From the NCBI RefSeq assembly GCF_028502605.1, contig NW_026611594.1, positions 1,505,501 through 1,569,500 of the forward strand: a stretch of 64,000 nucleotides of DNA, given 5' to 3'. Both the position numbers and the translations under genes were made by a program. Of this stretch, positions 1-12,300 are shown in pieces (the first letter of the stretch is position 1; the number at the start of each line of letters is the position of its first letter). This stretch comes from Trichoderma breve (lineage: Eukaryota > Ascomycota > Sordariomycetes > Hypocreales > Hypocreaceae). The notes under the pieces were generated by a model. That model saw only the letters and a program-made list of their open reading frames with translations. It was not told the DNA's origin and did no database searches.

Positions 1-1742
1 TAAAAAATTACTATTTTTCCTAAATTATAAATTTAAACCTAAAGCTTATTAACTACTAAGGTAAAGGGAAAATATTAAAAAAGCTATAATTAAAGCAGAA
101 GATATAATTAAATTATATAATAAATTATAATAATAACTTAAATTTATTTAATAAAGAATAATTAAATACGTAAATAAATATAAAATTAAAGAATTAACTT
201 TATAAAAAGGGGATATAGTTTAGCTATACTAATATATATAAAGAAATAAATAAGTAAATATTAAAATAAATAGGCTAAGTAATAAACTTAATTTTAAGAA
301 ACTTAGACCTTATAAAATTTTAAAGAAAATTAAAGATATAAATTATAAACTTAAACTTTTAAAATAATAGGAAAAATAAGGAAAATATATATATTTAATT
401 TTCTATATTTTCTTACTAAAAAAAGTATAAATTAATAAAAAAACTAAAAGGTTTATTTAAAATAAAATTATTATTAAAGGAAAAAAAGAAAAATATAAAG
501 TAAAAAATATTAATATAATAAAAATAGAAAAAGATAGTAAATAACACTATAGGGTATAATAAAAAAAGAAAAAAGAAAAAAAAAAAATATAGGAACTTAT
601 TAAGTATTTTAAGAACTTAATAATACTAGTAAAAAAACTTTATTAAAGCCTAAGGATTATACTAACTTAGAATTTATTATTAATATCTTTAAATAATCCT
701 TTAATTTTAAAAAAATAAAGATAACTTTAGAAAAACCTTTTACTAATTATATTATAATAACTTAATAAACAACCTCCGCCTTCTTATACTTAACCTTATT
801 TAACTTCTTTAAATTATTAATACCTTATATAATAGTATAAGTTATTTTTTTTATTTAATTACGTTTTTTTTTCTAAAGTTATATAATTTTATTATTAATA
901 GCTTAACGCTCCTCTTTTACTATTTTTAAAATATCCTCTAGGTAAGTATAATATAAAGTAAAATAACATAATTATTAAAGTATTAAAAAATATATATTAT
1001 ATCTTAGCTAATTATTAAAAATATACTTAGTATATTAAGTAAAATTAATTTTAGATATTTAATATTTAAGGAAGTTTTATTTTTTCTTATTAAAATAATA
1101 AGTATAGCCCGCTATTATAATAAAATAAAATAATATAACCTTAAGAAAAATATTATAACGCTTTATTTTAGGATAATATTATTTTTTTTAAATACTTATT
1201 ATAATTAGTTACTATACTAAGGATAAGGAAAAAAAAAACTATATATAAAAACTAAGGGGAGAAAGTAAATACTTATACTAAGGAATTAAAGTCTTAAAGA
1301 TAAAACTAATAAAGAAGGGGATATTATATTATAACCTAACCTTTATAATTATAATAATAAGCCTCCTAGGTAGGTTACCTTAAATAAATAAAAGACTAAC
1401 TAATTAATTAAATAAAAATCTAGGTAAGTTTAATAAATCCTTATAAAATCTAAGAAACTTTTTTAAATTTAATAATAGATTTAGAAAATAACTATAAATT
1501 TAGCTTATTTAACTAAGTATATAAGTTTACTTTATATTACTTATTAAAATACTTAAATAGCTAGTTATTATTAATATAATAGTATTTAGATTAAATACTT
1601 AGATACTTCTCTTTATAGCTAGTAATAAAATTGCTTATTTACTAACCTGATTGCTTTGCTAATATAAACTATAGAACTATTCTAAGGTTTGTCCTTTGGG
1701 AACAGCTAACCTATACTAACCTATAGGCACCGGTTCGTTACA
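1..1742 (+). mobile_element. 3' part of a RIP-degraded LTR retrotransposon, cut by the window edge
   Basis: Very AT-rich, TpA-rich DNA with no usable reading frame. It matches 15065-16806 almost base for base, so it is a second copy of the element at 8940-16806. The 3' LTR runs about 1327-1742 (416 bp, the same length as the other LTRs) and ends in TTACA. The last 100 bases of this LTR are less degraded than in the other copies. Normal composition resumes sharply at 1743. The 5' part lies outside the window, so its target duplication cannot be checked. Confidence 0.85.
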
Positions 1743-2714
1743 CCCTGGCAAGAAGAGCCGACGGGTACTTGTGGGATTTGCCATTTAATTTTACATATGA
1801 TTAGTTATCCGTGTCTCTGCGTACGAAGCACAGTAATAAACACGTGCTTTATTACCAATATTGGAAGGTGTAAACAGCTAGTTAAGCAGTCACAACAAAG
1901 GCTCCTCTTCCTTATCGGCCAAATGGTAAAAAAGGGTAATAAGTGAGTCACAGAGCAGAGCGTTATTGCAGTCTGCCGCGCGCCACTGGTTCATATCCGC
2001 CGAATCACAGACGATTGCGCTAAAGACTTACGAGAACCATGCTCAGCCACGCCGCTAATACGGTGCTACCTCCGGGCCGCGAAGCCTAACTTAGCGCTAA
2101 GTTTAACTCTAAACCATACAGGCCCTGAGACTCAGCTCGTGAGCAGGGGCAGGGGCAGGCAGAGGTTGGTGGATCTAAGCAAGCTGGTTCCTTCTGGCAT
2201 CAGTCCCCACTGCTCGGCTGGAGGCACTCGACATTGCTGGTACAAAGAGTTTACGTTACGTACTCAGGTAGCTGCGTCCAGTGTACTTCATGTCAGTTGC
2301 GTGTGCCATTAAGTAACAGAAATGATCTGTATGAAGGTTCACTACATTATGCATTACGTGATCCTGGAGCTGCATTGCGAATGACATGCCACTGATTCAT
2401 AGCGGGCGTCAGACGCAACTGGGATTACATATCGTTAGGTATAGCGAAGTGCCAAACTGTCTTGTTTTCGCATCAGGATATCCAATAATTACCTTATCTG
2501 ACCTCAATTGCCACGAAGCAGTTACCACAATGATGTATATGTATCGTAGGTAATGGATGATGTTAGCCGCGACAACGCGCATGTTGAGGTTATCATAGTA
2601 GATAGGATAGACTGGGTCCTGCGTAGCTCTTTAAATTTGCAATGCTCCCAATTCAATAATACTGTTAACTACCCTTGTCGAAGGCAAAAGTAACAAGCCA
2701 AAACAAGCCACTTT
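1743..2714. other. Intergenic, no gene seen
   Basis: About 970 bases of ordinary composition between the retrotransposon end and the ATP-grasp gene. I see no protein-like frame, RNA gene or clear repeat. It must contain the promoter of the gene starting near 2715. Confidence 0.5.
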
Positions 2715-4839
2715 ATGACAGCCAAAGCCAACATGGGGGATCAATTGCGGCTCACGACAGCAACGGTGGACGACTCCTTCTTGTCCGAGTCATTTTCGAT
2801 CAATATCCCTGAATTTAAACGTCAGTCAATGTTACCCATGGCAAATCATCACGTAGACCATATTTACTCACTCTTAGAATGCTGGCACAGTTACCGTGAA
2901 GCTTTTGTGCCGCTGGAGATTATCGCCTTCTGTAGTGAGGAATGATGCAAGTGAAAGCGTGTCGCCGCATTTCTACTCTCTTGACCTTGTGCTAAGCATT
3001 ACATCTACGCACAAAGACGACACGGGAAATGAGGCAAATGAAGAGGACGACAATGTCATTGACGGTACTGGCACTTCACTTGAGGCCATTGTACACAGCT
3101 GCCTTCTGACAAAGACACTCGACGCCCATGAGGGCGGAATCAGATCTGAGATCGAGGCTCTAGCCAAGGTAATTCTCGTTCCTCATGACGGCTATCTGTG
3201 CCGACACGATGTTCTGGAGCTTAGGATGGCACATGTTGAATCCATCGAAAATGTGGTTCCATTTCGGATAGCCGGCAAGCTTTGTTCAGCAATCCAACCT
3301 TGGAAGCAAAAGAATCTGCTTCCTCTTCTACAATCCTCTCCTGGAGCCTTAATTTACAAACAATCTGTTTCTCCTATATCACATCTCGAAGCATTTGATC
3401 TCCTTGAAAGAGAAGTTTATAATAGGCTTTCCTTTGAGTGGGTGCTCCCAACTCAGGCACCGGCCTTAAGCGTGGCAGTGGTCGGTGGTCGCCCACTGTT
3501 CGATAACACGACAGGAGCATATGGCTCAGAGGGACCTTTCGACGCAGCACGAGCTCTGGGGATATCAGTTATTGTCCTCGACCGGCCCGGCCACTTCATG
3601 GAAGATGCAGAATACAGCCACCTCCGAGACGATTTCATTGCAATCGATATGACCAGCGATGCTGATCTGCCGCAAAAACTTGCTGAAGCCGTCAGAAGCC
3701 GCAAGGTTGACGGCATCATCACGTTTTCAGATGAGTATGTTATTGCAACTGCAAAAGCAGCCAAGCTGTTGAATCTGGAGACCGAACCGGTAGAGTCGAT
3801 TGTTGCGGCTCACTATAAGGATGAGACGCGGAAAATTCTCAATACCCCCAACTTTCAGGCTCTGCGACTAGACAACGCAGCACAATTAGACGAAGCATCT
3901 TGGGCTGGAAAACTTGAAAGCTTGAGATACCCTCTGGTCGTCAAACCATGTCGCGGTGGCGCCTCTCGGGGAGTCAAGAAAGTTCAAGATCAATCGGGTT
4001 TACGACAGGCGTTGCTGCAAATGGAGAGAGACGGCCTTTCAAAGCACGGCATTCTTCTCGAAACATATATTAGTGGGCCAGAAGTTGATGCCAACATTGC
4101 GCTATGGAATGGCGAGCTTTTGTTTATCGAAATCACTGATGACTTTCCTTGCACAGCCGACGCAAGTGATGCGACTATTGCCGACAGCTTTGGTGAGACG
4201 ATCATGTTATCTCCCACGCGATTAAGCGCCCAAGAACAGGAGCTGTTGAAGACTTCTCTTCACAGAAGCCTGCTCAAGTTAGGGTTTCGCAACGGTATTT
4301 TCCATGTCGAAGCCCGGGTTCAGAACTCATCCATGAGATATCACGATACCGACGGCGTCGTCGACCTTGTGGCTTCGAGCACTACCCCTCACGGTTATCC
4401 AGAGGTGTATCTCATTGAAATCAACGCACGCCCTCCTGGCCTGGACTGCGCCTTTTCGACTCTTTACACATATGGTGTAGACCTGTGCGCGCTGCAACTG
4501 CTGCAATGCCTCAAAGATGGCAGCCGCTTCGCCGCCATGTGCAAACCTTTCTTATCCAATACACAGTACTGGTGCGGAAACTGCTTGATCCCAATCCATC
4601 GCAACAACGTATTAGTACCTGAAGGTTTCTGTAAAAAAGTCCTGGCAAGAATACCAGGCGATGCTCCCTTCGTTTCGAGGGCGGAACTGTTTAGGCAACC
4701 GGGTACCGTGGTCTCGCCACCATTAGGCGTCGAATTTCTTGCCTATTTTCTAGTTTTTTCCAGGACCGATCGCAGACAAGTGTTGCATATTTATCACCGT
4801 CTCTTAAAAACATGCAAAGATGTTTTGGATGGTGCTTGA
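2715..4839 (+). CDS. ATP-grasp ligase (carboxylate-amine ligase type)
   Basis: The main frame (2896-4839) is an ATP-grasp enzyme, a family that joins a carboxylate to an amine or thiol through an acyl phosphate. Seen: an N-terminal Rossmann-like preATP-grasp part (VAVVGGRPLFD near residue 195); a glycine-rich ATP loop (VVKPCRGGASRG, about 347-358); the ETYISGPEVD segment; and the catalytic metal-binding motif EINARPPG near 507. The layout resembles carnosine-synthase-like and secondary-metabolite ligases. A separate frame from ATG 2715 to 2934 probably supplies the first exon: GTGAGG at 2935 spliced to an AG at 3016 (82 nt) restores frame, but this junction is a guess. Its substrate cannot be read from sequence. 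It converges on a bZIP regulator 460 bases away. No domain residue looks lost, so it may be active. Confidence 0.75.
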
Positions 4840-5299
4840 GAGTATAAATAACCCTTGGCATGATAGTTGGAAGATAGCTTTGATATGTTGGAGTGTGATG
4901 ATATTATGTCAGATGTTCTAGGCTAGATCAAACATCCATCTAAGTTTATGACCAATTGATCCCATTACAGCCCGCGACAAGGACTTGATGAGAATGTCTA
5001 TGGATAATACGTTAGAAGCGAAAACAGTGAGACATCAATTTCCCCAAAGCCAGAGAATAGCCAAGCTGTCTATACACCCAGAGTCTCGTAATATTTGATA
5101 CAACTTTTGTCGCTGCTTATAATCTTTTTCATATTCATCAGAGACAAGCTCCTATTAGCTCCAGCAAAGTCTCTTTGGGCAGGCGACCGGCCAAATGCAA
5201 TAACGCAATAATCGCGAGCGCGGTCCCGGAGCAGTCTCGTTGCCATGCAGGACCATCAGATGCTATAAGAGCCATTAGCAAGGTCCAGAGAATTGGCAT
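4840..5299. other. Convergent intergenic spacer
   Basis: 460 bases between two converging genes. Nothing beyond presumed 3' UTRs and terminators is recognisable. Confidence 0.5.
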
Positions 5300-6867
5300 C
5301 TAGAGGTCCGTCAGCTTTACACACTTCACTAACATACCGGCACAAGTCCTTTGCTGGGTCTCTGCCTCGCTTAATACTATGGTACTCACTTCAGTAGATA
5401 TCACTGTTCTAAGATGCTGACGCAAACGATCCGCGTGCGTTGTAGTATTCTGAGGCGTTTGCTGACAGTCTTGCTCAAACGCATCAGTGTCCGTAAGCGG
5501 TTGCAGGGCTTTCCAAGCCTGGCTGATTTCAGCGATAAGGACGGCTTCGGCCTCTTTAATTACTTCCTCACCAAGTCCTCGGCGTTCTGAAGGCTTCCAT
5601 CGTCTTGCACCCTCCAAGATGTCTGCAAACACCACAGGAAGCCTTCTGTGCCGGCTGAAGCGTTGCTCATGGAAAAGTTGCGACGCCTCTTCAAATTCGT
5701 CGACGTAGTATGAAGTTACTAGTTCGTCAAAACTCTCAAATCCCATTGCTCCGACACATTCCATGATGCTTTGGAATCTCTTATTCAGCGATAAATCAAT
5801 CGACGACAGGACTTGAGAGTCCGTATTGGGATGGTTTGACGACGACGCACAACTTGGCAGATTGGAGGCGGCTGATTGGACTTTAGACAAAATAGAGACG
5901 TCTGGCGGCGACTTTGAACTGTTCTCAATGCTTTTGTCGCAGGAGCACGATTTCCAACCCTCTGTATTTGCCATTAAGAAGCTAAAGTCCAGCCCTCCAC
6001 CAAGTTCCTGGGTGGGGAAAGGATGTGTGGCGGCAATGGGAGTAGCCAGTGAAGCAGAAAGGGCCTGCGAAGGACTTGAACACAAGTTCGGACTTGGAAC
6101 ATGCTGGTAGTGGTCTGTATCATGATTTCGTTTCCTTTTCTTTGTGCTACTGTCAACAATTTGCCCTCGATGCTGACCACGGCCAGCCTCTTGAGCCTCG
6201 TTAAAGTAGTGCAAGTTATCGCTCTGGTCCAGGCGGCCTGTTTCGTTTTGACTACGACTTTCTTCAAAGTGGTCTGAACCAGAACTTGAGATTTGATATC
6301 CAGAGATGGGGCAGTTTGTGAGGCTCGATCCATGCGAGATTATGGAGTTATTGCTGTTTGGAGTCTTTCCTCTCTCTCCAGCCGGTGAGAAGCTGGCTGT
6401 CTCTTGAGTGATTGCGGTTCGTTCGAGTTTAGCCATTCCAAACGATGTTTGTGAAGTCAAACGTCCAGCTTCCATATGATTCATAGGTTCCGGGTCCGGC
6501 ATAGACACGACGGCGGTAGTGTTGGGTAACACTTCGCCTTCCATCACTTGGGCTGTACCTTCATATCTAGCAATCCTTTCTTGAAGCTCTGCAAGACGTA
6601 ATTTCACGCGGCGCCCTGTCGTAAGCTCTATGTTAGTGTCAATGATCTAACAAGGAAGCCATATTGGTCCTATTCATGCCAAATATGTGAGTCTTTCTTA
6701 CGATAGCTTCGTTGAGCTACCCTATTCTGCAACCGCTTTATAGCTCTGGGGTCCGTGACTGCTTGGCATTCTGTTTCTGTCGTGTTATTGCTGGTAGAGG
6801 AAGCTGAATTTGAGTGATGACCATATGATCTATTCAAAGGCACACCAGGCTCAGATACGCCAGACAT
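5300..6867 (-). CDS. bZIP transcription factor
   Basis: Two exons, complement of 6702-6867 and 5300-6615, give 493 residues. The intron (6616-6701, 86 nt) has a GTAAGA donor, a CACTAAC branch site and a CAG acceptor. It falls inside the basic region, and splicing joins NRVAQRSYR to RRVKLRLAELQERIARYE. This is the N-x7-R DNA-contact signature of fungal AP-1/Yap-like bZIPs followed by a short zipper. The ATG at 6867 is chosen because it gives a compact N-terminus; an upstream in-frame ATG at 7014 is possible. The rest is low-complexity Ser/Asn-rich with a folded-looking C-terminal third. Fungal bZIPs with this N-terminal layout often control stress or secondary-metabolite genes. The tail-to-tail ATP-grasp gene is a candidate partner, which is inference only. 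Confidence 0.85.
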
Positions 6868-7765
6868 TGCGTATTCTGTTCCAGCGTATAACCAGTCTTG
6901 AAATTTACAAACAGTATTAGATGAAAGAGCAGGATTGTTGGATAAATGGGTATATATCTGAAAAGCAAAAGAGAGCACGCGAGCACCACAACTGATGTGA
7001 CATTTACTCCCCACTTCGATGTATGTTGGCTGTGGCAGTTATGTAACAAAAGTACCACGGAAACCCCACGCTGTAGGGTAAAATACAAGGGCATTGCCTT
7101 CGTAGTGAAGCGCTGACACTTTACAATCTGCATGTTGGTGATGAAGAATCTTGGCAATGTATACCTGATTTCTAAGTACCATGTGCCATGCGAACTTGGA
7201 TTTTCTTACGTATGTCTGGCGAGAGGGTAGCCTTGCTCCATAACCAGGCACTTGCATAAGCCGTTAATGCAGAAATTATGGTATTTTAATGAACCGTCGG
7301 AATGTAGATGTCAAAAGCCCATTTGGCACAATTCGTTCTCATAGAAAAATTTCCAGACAAAACACTGCTACCGGTGAAAGATGGCACAGCAGAGTTCATT
7401 ATAAGCGTAGATAGCAAGGGACGTGGTTAGCAAGAAAAGTGGGATTCGAAAGAATATATTAAAATTATCTTGGGAGCTGTTAACGTCCTACCCAACAAGC
7501 CAAGAGCCAAAGCTGCTAATATCAAGGATCTGTTAATCGCCCACCTGTATTTCTAGGGCTGAGATCGACTCTCAGGTGAGGCGCCGCAATTCGTGACAAT
7601 CCTGCCTTTTCAAAGCGCTGAAAAAACGGTCTTCAATAGTAATATCATCAGGCATAGAGTCCGTCTGTGTTTTCATTATTGAGATGTGTAGGTTAGGTGT
7701 AATATTGTATTTAGTTGTAATCCCAGCTGGTTGATATAACTAGCACCGCTGGTGCTATATATAGT
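6868..7765. other. Promoter and spacer up to the AT-rich boundary; small hairpin
   Basis: No gene seen. It holds the bZIP promoter. A perfect short inverted repeat (TAGCACC, 3-nt loop, GGTGCTA) lies near 7741-7757, about 10 bases before composition switches to the AT-rich block, and could be a relic of a transposon end. Confidence 0.4.
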
Positions 7766-8939
7766 TGTTTATTTATTTATTTATTTTATTATTAATGTTT
7801 ACTAAGTAAGCTAATTATATAAGTTTTTATTTAAGTATTAAGATAGTAAAAGCTACTAAGTTTAAATTAAGTATTTATTATATTTTAGTATAATAAAAAA
7901 AATAAAGAAATATTAATTTATTTTATATATTTATTTTAATAAAAAAAAGGCTATATAAGCTTATATTTTTTATTAATTTTTAAAAATCTTTATATTTTTT
8001 ATTATTAAGGAAATATTAAATATAAGTAGTTTTAAAATATATATTTTTTTTAATATAATTAAAAAAAAAAAAATTATTATATAATATTTTATAAAATATT
8101 TTTATATTTTTAATTTATTATATTTATATATAAATTTAATATTATATTTAAATTTTTTATAATATTTTATAAAATTTTTATATTTAAATTTTTTAATTAA
8201 TAATTTATATAAAATTAAATATAAAAAATATAATTTAAAAAATATAAAAGAATTTTATAAAAATTTTATTTATTTATTTTATAAAACTTTAAATAATTAT
8301 TTTTTTAATTAATATTTTAAATTTTTTTAAATTTTTTTTTATTTATTTTTTAATAAAAATAATAATAAAATAATTTTTTAAATAATAAAAAAAGTTTAAA
8401 TTTTTTTTTATTAAATAATTATTTTTTTTATTTTTTAATATATTTTTATAATTTAAAATTTAAGTTACTTTAGTAATTATTTATAAAAATAATTTTTAAA
8501 TAATTTAATATAATTTTATATAAGTTTTTTAAAAGAAAGTAAAAGTTAACTTTAATATTTTATTTACTATTATTAAATTATTTAAAAAAAATAAAAATTT
8601 TTAAATATTTAAGTTTATAAAAATATATACTTTAATTAATTTTATAACTTTAATAATATTAATTACTTTAATATTATAAATTTTTATATTAATAAAAAAA
8701 CTATATATTATAGTTTTTTTAAAATTATAATAAATAATAGTTTTTTAATTTATATTACTTTATTTATTTTATAATTTATTTAAATAAATAAAAAAAGTAA
8801 ATTTAAAAAAGTTATTAAAAAATTTAAAAATTTTTTTTATTATTTTTAATTTTAAAAAGTTTTTAAAATCTAATGTTACTTTAATAATTTTATTATTTTT
8901 AATAAAAAAAAAATTAAATTATTTTTTTTATTAAAATTA
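7766..8939. repeat. Extremely AT-rich RIP-degraded DNA, origin unresolved
   Basis: Almost pure A/T, rich in TpA, with many poly-T and poly-A runs and no reading frame. It is not visibly homologous to the LTR family next to it. It is probably another degraded repeat into which the 8940-16806 element inserted. Confidence 0.6.
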
Positions 8940-9355
8940 TGTCACGACCTAACCTTTATAGTCACGATAATAAGCCTCCCGGGTAGGTTGCCTCAGATAA
9001 ACAAAGGACTAACCAACCAATTAAATAAGGATCTAGGTAAGTTTAATAAATCTTTATAAAATCTAAGAAACTCTTCTAAATCTAATAATAAATTTAGAAA
9101 ATAATTATAAATCTAGCTTATTTAACTAAGTATATAAGTTTACTTTATATTACTTATTAAAATACTTAAATAGCTAGTTATTATTAATATAATAGTATTT
9201 AAATTAAATACTTAATTATTTCTTTTTATAATTAATAATAAAATTACCTATTTACTAACTTAATTACTTTACTAATATAAATTATAAAACTATTCTAAAG
9301 TTTATCTTTTAAAAATAGTTAACTTATACTAACTTATAAATATTAATTTATTATA
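8940..9355 (+). repeat. 5' LTR of the 8940-16806 element
   Basis: Aligns end to end with 16391-16806 and with 1327-1742. It begins TGTCACGACC, and its internal edge is mutated to TTATA where the others read TTACA. Confidence 0.85.
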
Positions 9356-12300
9356 TAATAATAACTTTTATTTAAATAATTACTTTAGATTTATAGGTAA
9401 TAAAAATATTTAAGGAAATAATTTATAAATTTCTAAATTTTTAATAATAATACTAATTATAATAATATATTTTATATAGGTAGTAATATTAAGGAAATAT
9501 AAAATACTTACGGAAAACTTAAACCTAAAGTTATTAAAGCCTTAGTAAAAGATAAAAAAGAAAACCCTCTTACCTTAATCCTTACTAGGTTTACTTAGTT
9601 AAATAATATTATAAATTAATAATAAACTATAATTAATAACTTTATAAATTAACTAAATACTTAAGGTTAATAATAAAAAACTTAATAATTAGGAAACTAG
9701 GTACTATTTATAATTTTACTTATTATAATACTATTTACGCCTATAGGAGGAGGATATTAGGCTAAGGAGCTAGGAGAAATTATTAAATTACCTATACTAA
9801 AACCCTTTAACGGAAACTTTAAAAAAACTATACTTTTTTTTATAAATATAAAAATATATTTTTAATACTTTTTAACTATTATATAAAACTTATTAGTTTA
9901 AGTATATATAATAGGAAGTTAATTTATAAAGGTTATTAAAAATTAATTTAAACTTTACTTAAGGGATTTTAAAAATAGTTAACTATATAAATAAAAACTA
10001 TTTATAATTATCTTTTTTAGTAATTATATAATATTTAAAAATTAACTTACTATACTTTTTAAATAAATTAATAAAAAAAAGGAAGTTAAAAACTAATTAT
10101 TTAACTTAAAGTAAACTAAAGCTTATTTTAAATATACTATAACTTTTATTTAAATTTACGCTAAAACTAATTTTAAAAAATTTACTAAAAAAATATTATA
10201 CTAAAAAGGACTTAAAGATAAAATTAAAGATAAACTTATAAAAAAAAAACTATTAAATACGTTTATAAACCTTTTTAAAAAAGCTACTTAAATTAACAAC
10301 TACCTATATAAAAAATAACTTAAAAAGTAAAAAGAAAAAACTAAAAATAAATAAAATTAGAAAAACTTTTATAACGTTAATTAAGGAAAAAAAAAAAATA
10401 TTATATTCTTTAATAATAAAAAACTAAAATTAATAAACCTTAGTACTATTAAAGTATAATATAAGAATATTAAATATTATAATTATAAAAAGAAAAAATA
10501 TATAAAAAAATATTACTAAGCTTTTAAAAAAAACAGTAATAAAAAGTTTACGTTTATCCTAAAACCTAAGGAAAACTAAGTTATTAATACTATATAACCT
10601 TTAGTAAAATATAAGCTATTATACTTTTTAATATATTATAATAATAAATATTAAATTTACCTTAGTAATAAATAAAAATTAGGATAATACCCTAAAGAAC
10701 TAAAAAATACCTTAAATATACTTAAAGAAGTTATTTAGGAAAAAATAGTAAAGATTAAATAATAATACGCTAAATTTATAAAACTTAAAAAATAAGTAAA
10801 AAAATACAAAAGGTAAAGTAACTTATATAATACCTTTAGTACCTTTTTAAAAACCTACTAAATACTTAATGAAATTTCTATTATAGTAATATATTACCTA
10901 TAGAATAATAGAATTATATAATAAAAAGACCTTAATTATATTAAGTAATTTATTTAATGGGCTTTTAATAAATAAAAAAAAAATACTTTAAATTTTTAAT
11001 ATAATTTTAATAAAAAAAAAAAAGTACTTTAAAAATAAAAATAAAAGAAAATTAAATAATAAAATTAAAATATTATAATATAAAACTATAATAAAGGATA
11101 TATTAACCTTAATATTAGTAAACCTTATTTAAACTATAGATTATAAAAACTATAAAGGCCTGGATATCCTTATAAATAAGAACCTTTAGATAAAAAAAAT
11201 AATATTAGTAAAAAAAAATATACTTATAACGAAAATAAAAAAATCTATAAATTTAGTTTTTATAAAACTAATAAAAAATATTAATAATAAATTAATACTC
11301 TTTTAAATATATACCTTTTTATAAAGTATAAAACCTAAGGATTACTTATAAATAAACTATATAAAAACTATAAATCCTATATACTATTTAATAACTAATA
11401 TTATATATATAACCTAGAAATAAACGGAGACTATAATAATCTTTTAAATATTATATTATTAATAAGCCCTATACCTATAGAACTTTTTAAATAATAAAAA
11501 AGGATTTTAAGTATTAATATAACTAAGGCCTATAATAAAGTTTAGGTATTAAAATAAAAATTTTAATAATATTTTAATAATAAAAATACCTTATACCTTA
11601 AACTAAAGGTATAAAAAACAGCCTTATACTATATTAATAATATTTTTCTTATAGACTAATATAATAAAGTTAATATTACTAACTACTAACTACTATTATA
11701 TAAATAATATACTTTTTATAAACTTAGGGAATAGTATAAAATTTATAAATTTTTAAACTATAGATAAAATAAGTTTACGTTCTATAATAAAAATAATTAT
11801 ATAAAACACTAGATATAACACCATATACTTATATATATTACTAAAAACCTAGTATAATAAGGTTTTAATTTTAAGAAATATACTAATAGATATAATATTA
11901 ACCTTAAAACTTTAAAAATTAACTAAAAAAATCTTTAGAAATACTATAAGCTTACTAATAAATATATCCTTAGACCTAAATATACTTAGTATAAATACTA
12001 TAATATCTAAACTTAGGAATTAAGCTAAATTACCTTAGAATTAAATAATATTAAGATTAACCTTAATAATAAAAAATAAAATAGTAATAACCCCTAGAAT
12101 AATAATAATTATTATAATAATATTAATAATATAACCTATTATAATCTAAATACTATCTTAGGAGGTAAGAAACTATAAAAATTCCTAATACTAGGATTTT
12201 TAAATAAAAAACCTATTATAATCTATATAAACTCTAAAGCTATAATAAGCTATATTATACCTTAATTAATAAATTACCTATAGTTAACTAATTATAAAAA

